Source of the DNA: Candidatus Avelusimicrobium aviculae
GTDB taxonomy: Bacteria; Elusimicrobiota; Elusimicrobia; Elusimicrobiales; Elusimicrobiaceae
Length of the DNA stretch: 33,127 bases
Reading direction: 5' to 3'
NCBI GenBank assembly: GCA_944324655.1
Contig: CALUXF010000018.1
Span: 1-33,127, forward strand
Numbering within the stretch: the stretch's first letter is position 1; every line of letters starts with the position of its first letter. This document shows, piece after piece, positions 1-7,023 of this stretch. The translations under genes were made by a program, and so were the position numbers. The notes below the pieces were generated by a model. It saw only the letters and a list, made by a program, of their open reading frames with translations, had not been told where the DNA came from and searched no databases.

Positions 1-129
1 CAGCAAATGCTGCAAGCGGCCGAAGCCCTTAACTTTGAGCTGGCCGCCGAACTGCGTGACCGCCTGTTTGAACTGCGCCAAATGCAGGTACAAAGCGCGG
101 AAAAGAAAAAACGCGCTAAGGCAGAATAA
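1..129 (+). CDS. uvrB: UvrABC system protein B, C-terminal end (partial)
   Basis: Only the last 42 codons are in the window; the reading frame is open from base 1 and stops at TAA 127-129. The residues (QQMLQAAEALNFELAAELRD and onward) match the UVR domain that ends UvrB, a short helical hairpin that binds UvrC during nucleotide excision repair. A Lys/Glu-rich tail follows. UvrC also carries a UVR motif, but internally, so a UVR motif placed at the very C-terminus favours UvrB. The gene converges on the next one and their 3' ends overlap by 14 bases, with no terminator between them. The main part of the protein lies upstream of the window, so the assignment rests on this domain alone. Confidence 0.8.
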   Translation, partial: QQMLQAAEALNFELAAELRDRLFELRQMQVQSAEKKKRAKAE

Positions 130-1156
130 CCTGCATGTCAAAGCCGGCCAGCCGGGCCGCGCGGGGTGTTTTCCAGCGCAGTACGCCGGGACGGTAAAAA
201 ATATAATTGGTTGCTTGGTGAAAAGGTTCCGAGGCGTATTGGAAAAACCCGTTAAAGAAGGGAATAAAGTGTATCACAAAACTTTCTTCCTGAGTAAAGC
301 GCTGGGATACGGAATACGGCTCCCAATAATCCACATGGGCCGCTCCGGCGTGAATAATAAAAAGGGCATCCGGGTATTTTTGGCGCCATTTTTTTATTAT
401 GCTTATCCAGTGTTCGTTGCGGGTTTTTAAACCCATTAATGTAGCTTGGACCGGCATGTTGTACTCTTCGCTTAATACGGTTGCTTTCATGGGGCAGCTC
501 TCTTTTAAACCTACCCAAGAAATGCCGGCTTTTTCCAGCGGGAGAATATATTGTTTAAAAAGGGGATCTTTTTCCGGGTCAAAGCCCCATTCTTCCATAA
601 ATTCTGAAAATACAATGATTTTCTTATCCGGATGCCGCACGGCGAAGGATTTTAACGTTTCCTGCAGCGTTTGGGTAATTTGGGGATGGTGGTATTCCCC
701 CATAAAAATATATTTTTTATCCGCCGGAATTAATTTTGCCAGGTCTTGCGCGGACAGCAAACTCGGTGTTTGTATGTTATTATTGGACAAGAAAGCATTA
801 GCTTGTAATAATTGGCGTGAGTGTCGTTCATAAATGACGCGTTGTATCATAAACTGCTTGTTTTCTTCCAGCGTCCATCCGTTCACCATATCCATTTTGT
901 ACATCCCAATCGGTTCCTTGATGGAATAGGAACGGTTAAACATTGGGGTGAAGTAAGACGTTTCCCCAAAAGCTTTGTGTACGGCTTGGGCGCGGGAAAT
1001 GTTTTTTTCCAGCACTTTTTCTATATTGCCTTGGTATTTTTTGGTTGTTTGGCGCAGGGTTTTTTCCGCTCGTTTTAAAGCCATGTGCCAGTGTTGGGCG
1101 TGCAGCGGGGAGGAAAAAAATAAAACGGCAAAACATAACAGGGAAATCTTTCTCAT
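116..1156 (-). CDS. Exported TIKI/ChaN-like protein, paralogue 1
   Basis: 346 residues. A Sec signal peptide (about 1-20, ending PLHA before QHW) predicts export. A helical, Lys-rich region (about 25-60) is followed by the core: GEYH at 153-156 after KKYIFM, SEF at 184-186, RN at 246-247 and GAAH at 271-274. The paired GExH/GxxH motifs with a Glu and an Arg-Asn between them are the pattern of the TIKI/TraB/ChaN/EreA superfamily, some of whose members are metal-dependent proteases or haem-binding proteins. The C-terminus ends with an AGFD motif shared by the paralogues. A good Shine-Dalgarno (GAGGAG) precedes the ATG. It is the second gene of a two-gene minus-strand operon, 13 bases after paralogue 2. 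The substrate is unknown; superfamily membership is inferred from motifs only. Confidence 0.75.
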   Translation of the reverse strand: MRKISLLCFAVLFFSSPLHAQHWHMALKRAEKTLRQTTKKYQGNIEKVLEKNISRAQAVHKAFGETSYFTPMFNRSYSIKEPIGMYKMDMVNGWTLEENKQFMIQRVIYERHSRQLLQANAFLSNNNIQTPSLLSAQDLAKLIPADKKYIFMGEYHHPQITQTLQETLKSFAVRHPDKKIIVFSEFMEEWGFDPEKDPLFKQYILPLEKAGISWVGLKESCPMKATVLSEEYNMPVQATLMGLKTRNEHWISIIKKWRQKYPDALFIIHAGAAHVDYWEPYSVSQRFTQEESFVIHFIPFFNGFFQYASEPFHQATNYIFYRPGVLRWKTPRAARLAGFDMQVILP

Positions 1157-1169
1157 GTGTAAAAACTCC

Positions 1170-2222
1170 TCACTTGGGCAAGGGCAATATCACCTGTACG
1201 TCAAACCCGGCCATACGGGCAAATTCCGGTTTTTGCCAAATCAAGGTACCGGGGCGTAAATATTTCCCGCGGGTAACCATATGAAATTTTTCAAAATTCC
1301 GCATATATTTAGGATGAGGAATAAACTGCATAACGAAACTTTCCTGTGGGTTGAAAGAAGTGGATACAGAATACGGTTCCTGATAGTCTGAATGTAAACT
1401 GCCTGAATGGATAAAGAAAACAGCGTCTGGGTATTTTTGCCGGAAATTTTTTAATATGGAAGTCCAATGTTCGTTACGGGTCCTAATCCCCTGTAAAATG
1501 GCGGATAAGGGAATACCGAGCTCTCTCCCCAGCATCTGGATTTCTAATGGAACGTATTCTTCTAGCCCCTCCCAAGGAATTCCATTTTGGATGTATAGGC
1601 TAAAGGGGGTATTGTCGGCAAGTGCTGTTATGATGATGCGGTCTGCGTCGTCATCTATAAACTCGCTAAAAACAATAAGCTTTTTTTCTGGATGCTGGCG
1701 GGCGTATGCTACGATTGTTTGCTGAATGGCAAGGCTTAAAAAGTCTTCGTGGTATTCCCCCATAAAAATATATTTTTTATCCGAGGGTATTAAGCGGGCT
1801 AATTGCTCCGGTTTAGTTTCAGTCCCCTGTGTTAGAAAATCTTGCCACTTTTCTTTATTTTTTAATACTATCCTAACGTATTGTGCGTATAGAATACGTT
1901 GTACAAGCCAGTCTTGGTTTTCTTTTAACTTCCAGCCGGCGGCCAGTAAGCTGGTTTTGTGCGGGTTTTCAAGCAGGCTAAAAGTTTTTATAAAAGTATT
2001 CTGTTTGCCCGCAGGTTTTAAAGCGGTGTGTACGGCTTTGGCTTGAGTAATGCTTTTTTCCAGCGCTTTGTTTAAATTGCCATTGTATTTGCGGGAGGCT
2101 TTTTCGGCCGCTTTTTCGGCGCGTTGAATAGCCTTGTCCCAATGCTGGGCAAACAAGGGGGAATGATTGGAACCCAATACGCAAGCGCACAGTAAAAAGA
2201 AAAAGGTAAATTTCCGCATCAT
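1170..2222 (-). CDS. Exported TIKI/ChaN-like protein, paralogue 2
   Basis: About 350 residues with a signal peptide ending PLFA before QHW. It is the closest relative of its downstream neighbour: both have a mature N-terminus of the form QHWxxAxxRAEK and the string DKKYIFMGEYH. Catalytic-type motifs are GEYH (about 155-158), SEF (186-188), RN and GSLH (274-277), and the tail carries AGFD. Two adjacent ATGs (2222 and 2219) and an upstream TTG (2234) are possible starts; none has a clear Shine-Dalgarno, and the ATG pair best fits the signal peptide. It is the promoter-proximal gene of the pair and diverges from birA across about 120 bases. Function is unknown beyond the superfamily inference given for the family. 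Confidence 0.75.
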   Translation of the reverse strand: MMRKFTFFFLLCACVLGSNHSPLFAQHWDKAIQRAEKAAEKASRKYNGNLNKALEKSITQAKAVHTALKPAGKQNTFIKTFSLLENPHKTSLLAAGWKLKENQDWLVQRILYAQYVRIVLKNKEKWQDFLTQGTETKPEQLARLIPSDKKYIFMGEYHEDFLSLAIQQTIVAYARQHPEKKLIVFSEFIDDDADRIIITALADNTPFSLYIQNGIPWEGLEEYVPLEIQMLGRELGIPLSAILQGIRTRNEHWTSILKNFRQKYPDAVFFIHSGSLHSDYQEPYSVSTSFNPQESFVMQFIPHPKYMRNFEKFHMVTRGKYLRPGTLIWQKPEFARMAGFDVQVILPLPK

Positions 2223-2327
2223 AAAATTATTCAAGCATTTTGTTTTTTACGGTAACAGGGTCTTTGGTCCCATGCCTGTCGCTTCTTTAGGCCTAGGGGA
2301 TACATACGGGCACAGGCTTTTTAAAAT

Positions 2328-2336
2328 TGGTAAAAT
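2328..2336 (+). promoter_or_regulatory. Extended -10 promoter of birA
   Basis: TGG followed by TAAAAT (2331-2336) forms an extended -10 element. The box ends six bases before the birA ATG at 2343, so the expected transcription start falls at or next to the start codon. No clear -35 box is seen. A near copy of this whole segment precedes the gene at 4713-5528. Confidence 0.5.
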
Positions 2337-2342
2337 ATAATT

Positions 2343-2933
2343 ATGTTAGAAACCCAAATACCCGTACAAACGGTAGAAAAAGTAATCGGGCTGGAAGTAG
2401 TGGACAGTACCAATAATGTGGCCAAAGAATTGGCCGAACAGGGGGAAGCCGCCAATACCATGGTGTTGGCTTGCCGCCAAACAAGCGGCCGCGGCCGGTT
2501 TGAACGCAGCTTCAGCGCCGAAGAAGGCGGCGTTTATTTTACCCTTATTTTACGCCCGCGCGTTTATCCCTCCCGCAACCAAAGCTTTAGCATAAAAGCG
2601 GCGCAAGCGGTAAGTGAAGCGTTAAACGCTTTGTTTCATATTAAAACCAAAATCAAAGAACCCAATGACGTGTTGGCGTGGGAACCGAACTCCCGCAGTT
2701 GGAAAAAGATTTGCGGTATTTTAATAGAAGCGTCCGCCTCGGAAACCAAGACGGACTGGATGCTGGTGGGCATTGGTATTAATGTAAATAATAAAATACC
2801 CGCCTCTTTAAAAGACAGCGCCGTCAGCTTAAAACAGCTGCTGGGGCAAGACATCATGAAAGAAGTGGTGCTGGAAGAAGTGTTGGAACATTTTTGGCGC
2901 CGTTACGCGGAGTGGGAAAGTTCCGTTTGTTAA
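2343..2933 (+). CDS. birA: Biotin--[acetyl-CoA-carboxylase] ligase, catalytic domain only
   Basis: 196 residues. This is the BirA/LplA-fold ligase that makes biotinyl-AMP and transfers biotin to the carrier lysine of biotin-dependent carboxylases in the cytoplasm. Seen: DSTN (21-24), the biotin/ATP loop QTSGRGRFERSF (46-57), KEPNDV with the catalytic-type lysine (about 105-110; KWPND is usual), GILIEA and GIGINVN (143-149). There is no N-terminal winged helix, so it is monofunctional and not a repressor. The usual C-terminal SH3-like domain is largely missing: the protein stops about 45 residues after GIGINVN, short for the family. A short insert (AWEPNSRSWKK) sits between PNDV and GILIE. No Shine-Dalgarno precedes the ATG, but an extended -10 box ends six bases upstream. 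A terminator follows. Confidence 0.9.
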   Translation: MLETQIPVQTVEKVIGLEVVDSTNNVAKELAEQGEAANTMVLACRQTSGRGRFERSFSAEEGGVYFTLILRPRVYPSRNQSFSIKAAQAVSEALNALFHIKTKIKEPNDVLAWEPNSRSWKKICGILIEASASETKTDWMLVGIGINVNNKIPASLKDSAVSLKQLLGQDIMKEVVLEEVLEHFWRRYAEWESSVC

Positions 2934-2947
2934 TTTAGCAGACAGTA

Positions 2948-2981
2948 AAAAACCCCGCCTAAAATTTAGGCGGGGTTTTTG
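2948..2981. terminator. Bidirectional intrinsic terminator between birA and the response regulator
   Basis: A GC-rich hairpin (CCCCGCCTA pairing with TAGGCGGGG) is flanked by A-runs on the left and T-runs on the right. It can end the convergent plus-strand birA and minus-strand response regulator transcripts. Confidence 0.9.
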
Positions 2982-2993
2982 TATGGGTTTAAT

Positions 2994-3362
2994 TTAAAAA
3001 TCCCCAATGGCTTGTTTTACTTTGACCACCAGGTCTTTGAGGACAAACGGCTTGGCGCAAAAATCTTTTACTTGCGGGAAGCCCTCAAACATTTTTTGGG
3101 ATTCTACCAAAGCGGAAGTGATAATCACCGGGATAGAGCCCAGCTGCTCGTCTTCATTTAACACTTTAATGATGGAAACCCCGTCCATACCCGGCAACAT
3201 TACGTCTAATAAAATTAAATTCGGGTGGAATTCTTTTATCATAGCCACCGCCTCACGTCCGCTTTGGCAGGATTTTACTTCATATCCCTCGCGCATAAGC
3301 ACCAGCATCAGCAGTTCTACGATAGATGTTTCATCTTCAATAATTAAAACTCTTTTTTTCAT
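2994..3362 (-). CDS. Single-domain response regulator (CheY-like receiver)
   Basis: 122 residues, a complete receiver domain with no output domain. Seen: the acidic pair E9-D10, phospho-acceptor D53 in LILLDVMLPGMDG, the switch Thr/Ser (T82-S83) and K104 in AKPF. It would be phosphorylated by a histidine kinase and act through protein contacts. No kinase gene is nearby, so its partner is unknown. The frame is open further upstream, but the ATG at 3362 begins the domain at the usual point (MKKRVLIIED) and follows a GGGGTGA Shine-Dalgarno. It diverges from tilS, and the two probable -10 boxes overlap. Confidence 0.9.
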   Translation of the reverse strand: MKKRVLIIEDETSIVELLMLVLMREGYEVKSCQSGREAVAMIKEFHPNLILLDVMLPGMDGVSIIKVLNEDEQLGSIPVIITSALVESQKMFEGFPQVKDFCAKPFVLKDLVVKVKQAIGDF

Positions 3363-3392
3363 AGCAATCACCCCATAATAACTGTAATATTT

Positions 3393-3400
3393 ATTATACT
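3393..3400. promoter_or_regulatory. Overlapping divergent -10 boxes (response regulator / tilS)
   Basis: On the minus strand TATAAT covers 3393-3398, about 30 bases before the response regulator ATG. On the plus strand TATACT covers 3395-3400, seven bases before the tilS ATG. The boxes share bases, so polymerase could occupy only one at a time. Neither has a strong -35 box. Confidence 0.4.
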
Positions 3401-3407
3401 TTTTTAT

Positions 3408-4151
3408 ATGACAAAAAAAAGTTTTGAAGCGTCCGTTTTGCCGCGCATGCGTGCGTTTTCCTCTCAATTTATTAAACGCGCAGATAGTGTACTGGTGGGG
3501 TTTTCCGGCGGGCCGGATTCGGTTTGCTTGCTTCATTTTTTAAATTATCTGTCTAAAGAAAAACATTTTGAATTAGCCGCCCTGCATGTAAATCATTCTT
3601 TGCGCGGGGCGGACGCTTTGGCGGACCAAAAGTTTTGTAAAAATTTTTGCGCCGCATTGGATATTCCTTTTTTTACTCAAAAAATTGCGGTGCGCCCATT
3701 GGCAAAAAAGTGGAATTTAAGCATAGAACACGCCGCGCGTAAAGGGCGTTACCAGGCCTTTGCCGCCGTAGCCAAAAAATGGGGGGCGAGCAAAGTGGCG
3801 CTGGGACACCATTTAGATGACCAAGCGGAAACGGTATTGCTCAATATCCTCCGCGGGACTAAAGCCAAAGGGCTTTGCGGCATTCCCGCGCGCCGGCCGC
3901 TGGCGGAGGGGGTGGAAATCATCCGCCCGCTTTTATGTGTTACCCGGGCGGAAGTGGAAGCGTATTTAAAAAACAATTTCCTTTCATTCGTGACGGACCA
4001 AACCAACTCGGACGACGCTTACACCCGTAACTGGATACGACACCGCTTGCTGCCTCTTATGAAAGAAAAACAACCCCAGATACAAGCGCATTTAGCGGCA
4101 ATGGCGCAGGAATTACAAGATTTATTTGAAGGAAAAAATGCCGGCAGATAA
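3408..4151 (+). CDS. tilS: tRNA(Ile)-lysidine synthase, short form
   Basis: 247 residues. TilS uses ATP to attach lysine to C34 of the tRNA-Ile with anticodon CAU, changing its decoding from AUG to AUA. Seen: the PP-loop motif SGGPDS (33-38), HVNHSLRG, the HHLDDQAETVLLNILRG segment and the C-terminal part of the core (DQTNSDDAYTRNWIRHRLLP), all typical of TilS. It ends after the N-terminal catalytic domain; E. coli TilS is far longer with extra C-terminal domains, so this is a minimal form like those of several other phyla. There is no clear Shine-Dalgarno; TATACT ends seven bases before the ATG. Its 3' end overlaps the next gene by 14 bases, so the two are probably translationally coupled. 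Confidence 0.93.
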   Translation: MTKKSFEASVLPRMRAFSSQFIKRADSVLVGFSGGPDSVCLLHFLNYLSKEKHFELAALHVNHSLRGADALADQKFCKNFCAALDIPFFTQKIAVRPLAKKWNLSIEHAARKGRYQAFAAVAKKWGASKVALGHHLDDQAETVLLNILRGTKAKGLCGIPARRPLAEGVEIIRPLLCVTRAEVEAYLKNNFLSFVTDQTNSDDAYTRNWIRHRLLPLMKEKQPQIQAHLAAMAQELQDLFEGKNAGR

Positions 4152-4707
4152 TACCCAATACCAACAAGTTTTTTCACACCTTCAAGCTTTTCCGGCCGGT
4201 GCGGAAATTTTTGCCCGCTGCCGGTTTGAAAACTGCCGTTTCCCCGGCGCCCGGCTGGATAAATTGACATTTGAAGATTGCGTTTTTTGCGGGTGCGATT
4301 TGTCTTTGGCCCGCGTGCAGGGCACAGCGTTTAAAGAAGTGCTGTTTGAAGAATGCAAAATGCAAGGCTTGCCGTTGTATAGTTGCGCGCGCTGGCTGCT
4401 GGCGGTGCGGTTTAAAAACTGTGTGATGCGTTTTGTTTCTTTTGCCAATCTGCCTCTTAAAAACACGGTTTTTGAAAATTGTGATTTAAGGGAAGCTTCT
4501 TTCTCCCATACGCTTTTGCAGAAAGCGGTTTTTTCCCGCTGTGATTTAACCCGCGCTTCTTTTGTTCGCGCGCATTTGGAACAGGCGGATTTTACCACTT
4601 CCGTGGGTTTGGCGTTAGATCCGCAAGCCAATTATTTGCGCGGGGCGCGTTTTAGCGTGTATTCCTTGCCCGGCTTGCTTGCCAAATACGGGATAGAAAC
4701 AGAATAA
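4138..4707 (+). CDS. Pentapeptide-repeat protein, Qnr/MfpA-like
   Basis: 189 residues built almost entirely of pentapeptide repeats of the A(D/N)LxF type, for example FENCRFPGARL, FEDCVFCGCDL, FENCDLREASF and FSRCDLTRASF, spaced by five residues as in a right-handed beta-helix. Length and the closing segment (a DFTTS stretch, LDPQAN, then a short terminal helix) resemble the Qnr/MfpA group, which mimics DNA and binds gyrase; that role is inferred here. The ATG at 4138 is chosen over an upstream TTG because AGGA lies at the right distance. The start lies inside the end of tilS, so expression is likely coupled to it. It converges on the next gene with five bases between and no terminator. Confidence 0.85.
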   Translation: MPADNTQYQQVFSHLQAFPAGAEIFARCRFENCRFPGARLDKLTFEDCVFCGCDLSLARVQGTAFKEVLFEECKMQGLPLYSCARWLLAVRFKNCVMRFVSFANLPLKNTVFENCDLREASFSHTLLQKAVFSRCDLTRASFVRAHLEQADFTTSVGLALDPQANYLRGARFSVYSLPGLLAKYGIETE

Positions 4708-4712
4708 ATTCC

Positions 4713-5528
4713 TTATCTTTTAGCCGGAGGTTTCCGGCGCGGTTTGGTATGGCGTTTGGCGGACAGGTCTTTATAGCTCATATCGTCGCGTATGCCAAAG
4801 CGTGTGAGGCAAAAGTCATATTTTACGGGGTCATGGGGGCAAAAGCGGGCAAAAGAACGGGTAATTTCCAGGGCGGCTTTCATATCCGCTTGTTTGCGTG
4901 CCGTTAAGCCCAGCATATGTCCCAGGCGGTGCATGTGCACGTCCAGCGGAACAATCAGCTTGGCGGGAGAAATTTTTTCCCAGCCGCCGGGGTCCACCTC
5001 ATCTTGGCGCACCATCCAGCGCAAAAATAAATTAAGACGTTTTAAAGCGGAGTTTTTGTCCGGATCCGGCACTAAGGAGGATATTTCCCCTCCGCGGCGC
5101 AGCTGCCTGGCAAACGCGCGCAGAGCGGGCAGGATGTTTTCCTCCTCTGTTTTATAGTAGTGCAAAAAACAGTCTTCCAGGGTGCTGTATTTCTCCAATA
5201 TGTATTTGATATTTACCAGCAGTGCGCAGAGTTCCCGGGAGGTGGTAAAGCGGTATTTAAAGCCGGAAAATGTTTTTTTAAAATCCGCGGTGCAGTGTTG
5301 GGTAATAAAGGCATAAGGACCGCCTGGCATTGCGGACAGCAGGGCTTGCACGTTTTTAATGATTTGTTTTACATTTCCATAAGCAAAACAGGCCCCCAGC
5401 AAGGCGGCAATTTCGCGGTCCTTTAGGTCTGGGTATTCGTAGAGAAATTGAAGAGGGTCCGGCGTAGCCAGCGCGCGTTTATTATAACGTTTATACAGAC
5501 GGTCAAAAAAGGCCTTGTCTTTTTGCAT
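4713..5528 (-). CDS. TIGR02757 (DUF2400) family protein
   Basis: 271 residues. The pattern YxNxxFxxxDPLxFLYEYP near the N-terminus, DREIAALLGACFAYGN, and late PLDVHMHRLGHMLGL with FCPHDPVKYDFCLTRFGI matches the TIGR02757 family. Its alpha-helical fold recalls helix-hairpin-helix DNA glycosylases, but no activity is established that I know of. The tail is basic (about 20 residues rich in Lys, Arg and Pro). The ATG has no Shine-Dalgarno; an extended -10 box (TGG-TAGAAT on the minus strand, 5543-5535) ends six bases upstream, suggesting a leaderless start. It diverges from murE with only 34 bases between starts. Confidence 0.85.
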   Translation of the reverse strand: MQKDKAFFDRLYKRYNKRALATPDPLQFLYEYPDLKDREIAALLGACFAYGNVKQIIKNVQALLSAMPGGPYAFITQHCTADFKKTFSGFKYRFTTSRELCALLVNIKYILEKYSTLEDCFLHYYKTEEENILPALRAFARQLRRGGEISSLVPDPDKNSALKRLNLFLRWMVRQDEVDPGGWEKISPAKLIVPLDVHMHRLGHMLGLTARKQADMKAALEITRSFARFCPHDPVKYDFCLTRFGIRDDMSYKDLSAKRHTKPRRKPPAKR

Positions 5529-5534
5529 AACTAA

Positions 5535-5543
5535 ATTCTACCA
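5535..5543 (-). promoter_or_regulatory. Extended -10 promoter of the TIGR02757 gene
   Basis: On the minus strand TGG-TAGAAT runs from 5543 to 5535, six bases before the ATG at 5528. The 22 bases ending at this start codon match those ending at the birA start codon at 19 positions, which is strong evidence for a shared promoter type. Confidence 0.55.
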
Positions 5544-5562
5544 ATTTGATAACATATGTATT

Positions 5563-7023
5563 ATGAGTTTAAGCAAAGTGCTGGGGCTGGCTTATTTAAA
5601 TAACCTGCCGGTGGCGGATTTAACTTTTGATTCCAAGGCTGTCCGGCCGGGGGCTGTCTTTTTTGCGTTAAAAGGTTCCCGGGTGGACGGCAATTTATTT
5701 ATTGAAGACGCCGTTTCCCGCGGGGCGGTGATGGTGGTTTCTTCACAGCCCGCCGCCAAAGATTACGGGGTATTATATTACCAGTCAGACGATATAGAGC
5801 GGGACATGGCGGATGCCGCCTGTGAATTTTACCAACGCCCTTCCGACCGTTTAAAAATAATAGGCATTACCGGCACAAAAGGGAAAACTTCCATCGCTTA
5901 TTTGGTGGAAAGCGTACTGACGCATGCGGGGAAAAAAGTCAGCGCGCTGGGTACGGTAAATTACCGCATCAACGGCAAAGTGCAATGCACCGCCCCCAAT
6001 ACTACGCCGGCGGCGCTTCCCTTGTTTAAGCTGATGCACAAAATGGTGCTTAAAGAAAGCGAGTTCTTGGTAATGGAGGTTTCCTCCCACGCGCTGGACC
6101 AAAAACGCGTGCGCCGTATTGATTTTGATACTGCCGTATTTACCAATTTACAACGGGACCATTTGGATTATCACCTTACGTTTGAAAATTATTTTCAGGC
6201 CAAACGCAAATTATTTGAAAACCTGACCAGCCTGCAAAACCCCAAATCCGGCCGCTGCGCCGTTATTAACGCGGATGACGAGTACGGACGCCGTCTAATT
6301 CAAGAGGTGCAAAACAGAGCGCAAGTGCTTACTTACGGGTTGGAAAATTCCGCCGATTTTATTGCCGAAAACATACAAGAATCTTTAGACGGCACCACAT
6401 TTACCGTTAACGGGCGGCTTTGTAAAATTCATTTATTGGGGCGGCATAATGTGTATAACGCTTTAGCGGCGTATGCCGTATGCGTGCGGCAGGGGCTGGA
6501 CCCTGAAACCGTGATAGAAGGATTAGCCGCGTTGCCCGGGGTGCCGGGCCGTATGGAACGGGTGCGCGGCGGGCAAGATTTTTACGTGTTTGTGGATTTC
6601 GCTTATACGGATGAAGCCCTTAACCGCGCTTTTGATACGGTGGAACACTTTAAAAGGGGGCGTATTATTACCGTGTTTGGCTGCGGCGGCGAGCGGGACC
6701 GAACCAAACGCCCGCTGATGGGGGCAACCGCCTGCAAACGAAGCGATTTGGTCTTTATCACGAATGACAACCCCCGGCGCGAAGATCCGCAGCAAATTTT
6801 TGCCGATATTTTACAAGGAACAAAAGGGTATTCCAATTTTGTGGTGGAGCCGGACCGCGCCCAGGCCATTTGCCGCGCGTTGGACGCCGCCCAAAAGGAC
6901 GATGTGGTTATTATTGCCGGCAAGGGGCATGAGGAACAGCAAATTATTGGCGCGGAAAAAAAACATTTTTCAGACAAAGAAACCGTGCTGGCATATTTAG
7001 GGAGCAAAAACCGTGTTTCATAA
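5563..7023 (+). CDS. murE: UDP-MurNAc-L-Ala-D-Glu:meso-diaminopimelate ligase
   Basis: 486 residues. MurE adds the third residue of the peptidoglycan stem peptide in the cytoplasm using ATP. Seen: an N-terminal uridine-binding domain (TFDSKAVRPGAVFFALKG), the P-loop GITGTKGKTS (about 105), NTTP, the central EVSSHALDQKR segment, and in the C-terminal domain DNPR (402-405), the motif that selects meso-DAP rather than lysine. This agrees with the dap genes nearby. The frame is open upstream to 5515, but the ATG at 5563 begins at the normal family start. Its last 11 bases overlap murD, so the pair is an operon. murF and mraY, which often sit between murE and murD, are absent here. Confidence 0.96.
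   Translation: MSLSKVLGLAYLNNLPVADLTFDSKAVRPGAVFFALKGSRVDGNLFIEDAVSRGAVMVVSSQPAAKDYGVLYYQSDDIERDMADAACEFYQRPSDRLKIIGITGTKGKTSIAYLVESVLTHAGKKVSALGTVNYRINGKVQCTAPNTTPAALPLFKLMHKMVLKESEFLVMEVSSHALDQKRVRRIDFDTAVFTNLQRDHLDYHLTFENYFQAKRKLFENLTSLQNPKSGRCAVINADDEYGRRLIQEVQNRAQVLTYGLENSADFIAENIQESLDGTTFTVNGRLCKIHLLGRHNVYNALAAYAVCVRQGLDPETVIEGLAALPGVPGRMERVRGGQDFYVFVDFAYTDEALNRAFDTVEHFKRGRIITVFGCGGERDRTKRPLMGATACKRSDLVFITNDNPRREDPQQIFADILQGTKGYSNFVVEPDRAQAICRALDAAQKDDVVIIAGKGHEEQQIIGAEKKHFSDKETVLAYLGSKNRVS

Noticed and set aside
116-2222. Erythromycin esterase (EreA) or ChaN haem protein as a specific call
   Set aside because: Only the superfamily motif pattern is visible; overall length, export signals and low similarity do not support a specific substrate.
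2336-2341. TATAAT at 2336-2341 as the birA -10 box
   Set aside because: It would place the transcription start inside the coding sequence; the adjacent extended box TGG-TAAAAT (2328-2336) fits better and is conserved before another gene.
3408-4707. tilS and the pentapeptide gene as one frameshifted gene
   Set aside because: The second protein is a complete pentapeptide-repeat fold with its own Shine-Dalgarno; short TilS proteins are known, so no frameshift is needed.
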